Below are positions 32,411 to 36,481 of a stretch of 36,481 bases of DNA, one piece after another (positions within the stretch are counted from its first letter, which is position 1; each line of letters starts with the position of its first letter). Source of the stretch: Candidatus Cloacimonadota bacterium (GTDB lineage: Bacteria; Cloacimonadota; Cloacimonadia; Cloacimonadales; Cloacimonadaceae); contig JARRCD010000006.1 of NCBI GenBank assembly GCA_029982875.1, forward strand, positions 1 through 36,481, written 5' to 3'. The position numbers were made by a program, and so were the translations under genes. The notes beneath the pieces were generated by a model that made no database searches, was not told where the DNA came from, and worked only from the letters and a program-made list of their open reading frames with translations.

Positions 32411-33829
32411 ATGAAGCTTATTGTAGCAGGATATAATATTGATAGCAGCTTGATCTCGCAGCTCAAGCAAAAAAACGCCAGCCCCGAAGTGATCTCGGCT
32501 GCTTATGCCCGCATCAGCCGGAGCAAAAAGTCAGCAACAGAATTGCGCAAAGAAGCCTTAAACCAGGTGGAAGCAGCCCGCGACTCCAATGAAAAGATCA
32601 TTTTTGAGATGGGACACGCTTCTGTGGCAGAACATGCTGTTTTCAATCTTGATCTGATCGATATCTCAAGATTGCTTACCGAACTCATCCAGCGAAGCCG
32701 CCTCGCTTCTTACACCGAAAAATCGCAGCGCTATGTAACCTTTGGCGCCAGCTATGTGATCCCCCCGGAATTGAACCGCAGAGCATCCTTGAAAACCGCT
32801 TACAAGCAGCTTATGCAACAGCTCTTTACGGCTTATGAACTTAGCTATATCAAGCTTAACGAACTTTATGCACAGACCAAGCCACAACTCAAAGTCCGCC
32901 AGCGTGAAAATCTCGCCAAAGAAGATGCCCGCTATATCCTGCCGCTGGCCACAAAAACACAGATGGGCTTGACTATGAACGCCCGTAGTTTGGAGAATCT
33001 GATCCGGCGTCTTGCCAATAGTCCCTTGCAAGAAGCCCATAAGCTCAAGCTGCTTATATTGCAGAAAGTAACGCCCATTGCCCCTTCGTTGATCAAACAT
33101 ACTGATCCCGATAACTATCTGGGACAAATAGATCTCAATAGCGTTGGCTTTAGCGGTTTTTTGCAGCAAGAATTGCCTTGGGTGGCTGAATTGGATTTGA
33201 AAAACCGGGCAAGATTGCTGACAAGCCCCAAAAACGCTGATGACAAGGTGCTTGCCGCCCTTATTTACACTCAGGGTGAGCTCTCCTGGCAAGACAATCT
33301 GGATACCGTATCCCACTTACCGCGAATGGCAAAAGAACAACTCTGGCAACAGGTTTTTCGGGGATTGCAGGCCTGGCATAAGATGCCCCGTGCTTTTGAA
33401 ACCGTGGATTTTGAATTTGAGCTCTCCATGAGCGAAGCCTGCTGGGCTCAATTCAAACGACATCGTCAGTGCACCATCCTCAAAAAAGGCGGATACCCCG
33501 GCTTGGTGATCATCCCTGATGCAATTAAAGATATCGGACACGAGGAACTTTGGCAGGACTTGATCTTACAATGCACCAAATTGGCGGATATGATACCAAA
33601 TAAAAGCGCTCATATTCGTGATTATCTTAAACTGAACGCTACTCCTTGCAAGATATATGCCAAGATGAACCTCAGGGAAATCTACCATTTTGTTCGCCTT
33701 AGGAGCGATGAGCATGCGCAATGGGAAATCCGGCAGATCTCTCACGCTATCGCTGCTGCAGTACAAAAGAGCGCTCCCAATGCTGCCCGATTGCTCTGCG
33801 GTAAGAGCGATTTTAAGCAAATCTATTGA
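32411..33829 (+). CDS. thyX: Long-form FAD-dependent thymidylate synthase (ThyX-like, two domains)
   Basis: This 472-aa protein is roughly twice the length of a standard ThyX (about 220-250 aa). It appears to contain two ThyX-type halves. The N-half has EMGHASVAEHAVF and R95-S-R-L-A-S-Y-T-E-K-S-Q-R107-Y, a variant of the R-H-R-x-x-S-x-N-E-x-S-x-R motif with His to Ser and Asn to Thr. The C-half has RHRQCT near residue 350 and FVRLRSDEHAQWEIR near 430, the typical ThyX end. Long forms of this kind are annotated as ThyX in other phyla. Methylation of dUMP to dTMP is expected but the active site is split differently. It lies 9 nt after deoC. Confidence 0.8.
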   Translation: MKLIVAGYNIDSSLISQLKQKNASPEVISAAYARISRSKKSATELRKEALNQVEAARDSNEKIIFEMGHASVAEHAVFNLDLIDISRLLTELIQRSRLASYTEKSQRYVTFGASYVIPPELNRRASLKTAYKQLMQQLFTAYELSYIKLNELYAQTKPQLKVRQRENLAKEDARYILPLATKTQMGLTMNARSLENLIRRLANSPLQEAHKLKLLILQKVTPIAPSLIKHTDPDNYLGQIDLNSVGFSGFLQQELPWVAELDLKNRARLLTSPKNADDKVLAALIYTQGELSWQDNLDTVSHLPRMAKEQLWQQVFRGLQAWHKMPRAFETVDFEFELSMSEACWAQFKRHRQCTILKKGGYPGLVIIPDAIKDIGHEELWQDLILQCTKLADMIPNKSAHIRDYLKLNATPCKIYAKMNLREIYHFVRLRSDEHAQWEIRQISHAIAAAVQKSAPNAARLLCGKSDFKQIY

Positions 33830-33869
33830 CAGAAAGACTAAAGCGAAAATCATGACTATTCCAAATTGC

Positions 33870-33946
33870 GTCCCTGTAGCTCAGCTGGATAGAGTGGCAC
33901 CCTCCGAAGGTGAAGGTCAGGCGTTCGAATCGCCTCAGGGACGCCA
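33870..33946 (+). tRNA. tRNA-Arg (anticodon CCG)
   Basis: A 77-nt cloverleaf. The acceptor is GTCCCTG/CAGGGAC with discriminator G and encoded CCA. The D arm is GCTC...GAGT. The anticodon loop CTCCGAA places CCG at 34-36 (reads CGG, Arg). The T arm is AGGCG-TTCGAAT-CGCCT. The outermost anticodon-stem pair appears mismatched (G-A). Confidence 0.93.
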
Positions 33947-33980
33947 TTTATGTCAATTATCTGACGGCTGCACCTAAGCT

Positions 33981-35747
33981 ATGGCTCACGAAGTAATCCT
34001 CACTGCCGAAAATCTCCATGTCGCCTTTGCTGACCGTGTGATTATCGAAGACGCTTCTTTCGGACTCCATGCCGGAGATAAACTCGGAGTAGTGGGCATC
34101 AATGGCTCTGGCAAATCTACCCTCCTGAAAGTGTTGGGTGGCATTATCAAACCTAATCAAGGTGCCGTAATTACCCGCAATGACATCAGAATCGCTTATC
34201 TGGAACAGGATCCCGATACCGACCCCGCTTGTACGGTTTTTGAGCACGTCTTACCGGCTGATCCCAAAATCCTTAAAGCGGATCATCATTACAAAGCCTT
34301 GCTGACAAAACTGGGCCTTGATCTGTATGATACCCCCTTGGGCATCTTATCCGGAGGTCAGCGCCGCAAGGCAGATTTGGTAAAAGTGCTGGCTTTGGAA
34401 CCTGATCTCATCCTCCTGGATGAACCTACTAACCACCTTGATTTAGATAGCATCGAGTGGTTGCAAGACTATTTGGTAAATACCAAATCAGCCCTGATCT
34501 TTGTAACTCATGACCGCTATTTCCTGGATGCCATTTGCACTCGCATTCTCAATATCGAACGCCAGCACTTGTATTTCTACGAGGGAAATTACAGTGATTT
34601 TTTGAAAGGGAAAATGCTACGCGAGCAGGATAGCCTGCGTAAAGAGACCAGACGGCAGGCGCAATTGTCCAAAGAACTCGCCTGGCTGGCTCGGGGCGCC
34701 AAAGCTCGCGCTTCAAAGCCCAAACATCATGTGGATAGGGTCAAAGAACTGCTCAGCAAGAGCTACCTGATCTCCCATCAGGATTTGGATATTTCTTTTC
34801 AAACAGATAGGTTAGGGAGCACTATTCTTGAGCTTCATAAACTCAGTAAATCCTATCATGGCAATACTCTTTTTGAGGATATAGATCACAATTTTCAACC
34901 CTTAGAACGCATCGGGATTCTGGGACCAAACGGCTGTGGCAAAACTACCCTGCTCAAACTTATTGTGGGAGAAGAAAAGCCCGATCTGGGTAGTATAAAA
35001 GTTGGGGTGAACACCCATTTTTCTTATTACAAACAGGAAGAGGATAGCTTTGATCCCAATCTGAGCGTCTATGACTATATCGCACAATACGCAGAAACCA
35101 TTCGCACTGCTGATGGCACCAAACTTACTGCCACCGAGATGTTGATGCGTTTTCTCTTTGATAAAAAGATGCAACAGATGAAGCTCTCGGCCCTCTCCGG
35201 CGGAGAAAGAAAACGCCTCTATCTGCTCAAATCCCTCATGTTTGGAGCAAATTTCATTATTCTGGATGAACCCACAAACGATCTGGATATTCGCACGCTG
35301 GAAATTCTGGAAGATTACCTCGATGCCTTTAAGGGCTGCCTGCTGATAGTTTCGCACGATCGTTTCTTCCTGGATCGCACGGTAGACTATCTCTTCATCT
35401 TTGAGGGCCATGGCATTCGCAAATTCGCTGGCAACTATTCAGATTATATCCTGGTCAAGCATTACGAGGAAGAAGAAAAGAAAAAGAAACCCGAAATTCA
35501 GATCATGAAACCAAAAAACAGAATCAAGGGACTGAACTATAACGAACAGCGGGAGTTTGCTCTACTGGAAGAAGAGATTGAACAGCTTGAGCAAAAGTTA
35601 TCTGCCTGTGAGGAAAAACTTGGGCATACTGGGCTAAATCCTCAAGCATATCATCTTCTGGCTCAAGAAATGGAAAAGCTCAATCATAGACATGAGGAAG
35701 CTTTGAACAGATGGATAGAGCTCAGCGAAAAAGACAGCTCATATTAG
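33981..35747 (+). CDS. ABC-F family ATPase (Uup-like)
   Basis: This soluble 588-aa protein has two ABC domains and no membrane segments. Domain 1: GINGSGKST, LSGGQRRK, LLDEPTNHLDL. Domain 2: GPNGCGKTT, LSGGERKR, LDEPTNDLDI. A basic linker (about 210-260) lies between, and a charged C-terminal coiled coil (about 515-585) resembles the Uup C-terminal domain. ABC-F proteins act on ribosomes or, for Uup, affect transposon excision and ribosome function. No clear SD precedes ATG. It begins 34 nt after the tRNA and ends the plus-strand gene set. Confidence 0.92.
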   Translation: MAHEVILTAENLHVAFADRVIIEDASFGLHAGDKLGVVGINGSGKSTLLKVLGGIIKPNQGAVITRNDIRIAYLEQDPDTDPACTVFEHVLPADPKILKADHHYKALLTKLGLDLYDTPLGILSGGQRRKADLVKVLALEPDLILLDEPTNHLDLDSIEWLQDYLVNTKSALIFVTHDRYFLDAICTRILNIERQHLYFYEGNYSDFLKGKMLREQDSLRKETRRQAQLSKELAWLARGAKARASKPKHHVDRVKELLSKSYLISHQDLDISFQTDRLGSTILELHKLSKSYHGNTLFEDIDHNFQPLERIGILGPNGCGKTTLLKLIVGEEKPDLGSIKVGVNTHFSYYKQEEDSFDPNLSVYDYIAQYAETIRTADGTKLTATEMLMRFLFDKKMQQMKLSALSGGERKRLYLLKSLMFGANFIILDEPTNDLDIRTLEILEDYLDAFKGCLLIVSHDRFFLDRTVDYLFIFEGHGIRKFAGNYSDYILVKHYEEEEKKKKPEIQIMKPKNRIKGLNYNEQREFALLEEEIEQLEQKLSACEEKLGHTGLNPQAYHLLAQEMEKLNHRHEEALNRWIELSEKDSSY

Positions 35748-36115
35748 AGCAAAGCTGATTGCTCCGGAAGGCAAAGCTAATGTGTTAGACTACATGAGAG
35801 ACTACTCGAAAATAGCTATTCCGATATCATCCCAGAGTATAGTATCCTAACCCATTGATAAATATATAGATGAAGAGCACGGCTATGTAATGATACAGGA
35901 TAACTGCGTCAAAATCTTGACAGCATTCATTATCAAAGGACAATGTACCTGAGTTTGTGAATGCCCATTGGCATGGAGACACAATTAGCACCTTACTCTC
36001 TCATAAACAACAAGATAACAAGATTGTATGGGCTAAATGCTGATAACAGCTTATACACCACTTTTTGAGACTTTACTAATTCCCCCCCCCTTCTGAGCCT
36101 TAATCAGTTCTCAAT
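35748..36115. other. Non-coding stretch downstream of ABC-F gene
   Basis: No intact gene. A weak decayed frame lies at 35752..35952, and a run of nine C lies at 36082..36090. TTAATCA words accumulate toward the palindrome at 36116. Confidence 0.45.
35752..35952 (+). pseudogene. Possible coding remnant
   Basis: One frame reads KLIAPEGKANVLDYMRDYSK..., hits TAA at 35848..35850, and continues in the same frame through DEEHGYVMIQDNCVKIL to TGA at 35950. It has protein-like composition but no start codon or SD and no recognised family. It may be chance. Confidence 0.15.
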
Positions 36116-36160
36116 CCACTCTTAATCAAGTCTTAATAATTAAGACTTGATTAAGAGTGG
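36116..36160. repeat. 45-bp near-perfect palindrome
   Basis: Two perfect 21-bp arms (CCACTCTTAATCAAGTCTTAA and its complement) are separated by TAA. It lies immediately before the right-terminal repeat copy. The match GATTAAG at base 1 of the window suggests the left copy begins within the remains of the same palindrome. No T-run follows, so it is not a standard terminator. Confidence 0.95.
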
Positions 36161-36275
36161 TTAAAGAATAAATTGACAGTCTCAAGAGGGCACGAAAAAG
36201 GGGATAAAATCCGGGATAATTATGGGGAAAAACATGAAAACAAAGATAAAAGCAGGAACTAAGGGCTTCTCCGCC
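36149..36275 (+). repeat. Right-terminal copy of the dispersed repeat
   Basis: It is similar to 1..110 in the same orientation: GATTAAG, TTGACAG (36173..36179), a purine-rich leader, a GGGG SD-like run, then the micro-ORF start. A second patch of similarity lies at 36421..36439 (GGGCTGAGATTCAGAGCT). Confidence 0.5.
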
Positions 36276-36314
36276 AAGCGGGACGGAGCCTTTTATTACT
36301 TCTATATGGAGTAG
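36234..36314 (+). CDS. Micro-ORF, 26 aa, MK-KAG-K-FS family
   Basis: This short ORF, beginning MKTKIKAGTKGFSAKRDGAF, is preceded by GGGGA six bases upstream and TTGACA at 36173..36178. It shares MK...KAG.K.FS with the micro-ORF at 69. GGCTTCTCCGCC and GGGACGGAGCC within it could form an imperfect hairpin followed by TTTTATT, so it might instead be a terminator-like RNA element overlapping a short peptide. The function is unknown. Confidence 0.3.
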   Translation: MKTKIKAGTKGFSAKRDGAFYYFYME

Positions 36315-36481
36315 CCGAACTTTACCATATTGAATAGATATATACCTGTACTGCAAGGACATAGCTATTATATGGGCACTAAATGAGTTGACGTTTGGTG
36401 ACTTTTCTGGGGACGGGATTGGGGCTGAGATTCAGAGCTTTATATACTTGTATATGGGATTCTTCGGGGATGCTGGGATCA

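Noticed and set aside
33690-33977. 95-codon plus-strand frame spanning the tRNA
   Set aside because: It overlaps the end of thyX and the whole tRNA-Arg gene, and has no SD or family.
35747-35764. Hairpin GAGCAA-agctga-TTGCTC after the ABC-F gene as terminator
   Set aside because: The stem is only six bp and no T-run follows.

Overview
The window is a housekeeping chromosomal segment from a Gram-negative-type bacterium of moderate G+C. It shows lipoproteins with lipoboxes, an MlaF-like ATPase, a DUF3108 periplasmic protein, PBP1A, the Bacteroidetes-type alternative GlmU, RicT, a long DUF4175-like coiled-coil membrane protein and a long-form ThyX. The overall impression is of Candidatus Cloacimonadota or a relative in the FCB/PVC neighbourhood. 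That assignment is inference from gene content, since no rRNA is present.

Layout. Every credible large gene left of about 17.8 kb is on the minus strand and every one right of 19.3 kb is on the plus strand. Minus strand, in reading order: dnaN, recF, an MFS transporter, a PotD-like lipoprotein, aspS, purN, mtaB; then, after a 130-bp gap, the DUF4175-like protein, a TPR protein, guaB, a Xer recombinase, a ThiY-like lipoprotein and its ABC ATPase, with no permease in the window. Positions 17.8-19.3 kb hold about 1.5 kb of non-coding DNA with a minus-strand terminator, perfect inverted repeats and four near-identical 159-bp tandem repeats rich in TTATCCG/TTATGCG words. Plus strand: pgpH-like HD protein, ybeY, corC-like, DUF3108, VanZ-like, MlaF-like ATPase, Gx-type membrane protein, PBP1A, GT2 glycosyltransferase, GlmU-like enzyme, RicT, rlmN, deoC, thyX, then tRNA-Arg(CCG) and an ABC-F ATPase. 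The first fourteen of these are packed with no gap above about 10 nt.

The divergence point beside dnaN-recF, with repeats between, makes the 17.8-19.3 kb region a reasonable candidate for the chromosomal replication origin. No dnaA is present and no perfect DnaA box was found.

Both ends of the window carry related non-coding repeats in the same orientation. Each has a TTGACA box and a micro-ORF starting MK...KAG.K.FS. The right copy abuts a 45-bp near-perfect palindrome, and the left copy starts inside what looks like the remains of that palindrome. This is the least explained element here. It may be a dispersed repeat family at which the assembly broke.

Functionally, the left arm covers replication and repair (dnaN, recF, xer), translation (aspS, mtaB), purines (purN, guaB) and uptake. 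The right arm combines c-di-AMP turnover, rRNA maturation and modification (ybeY, rlmN), envelope building (PBP1A, GT2, GlmU-like, MlaF-like, DUF3108) and deoxynucleotide metabolism (deoC, thyX).
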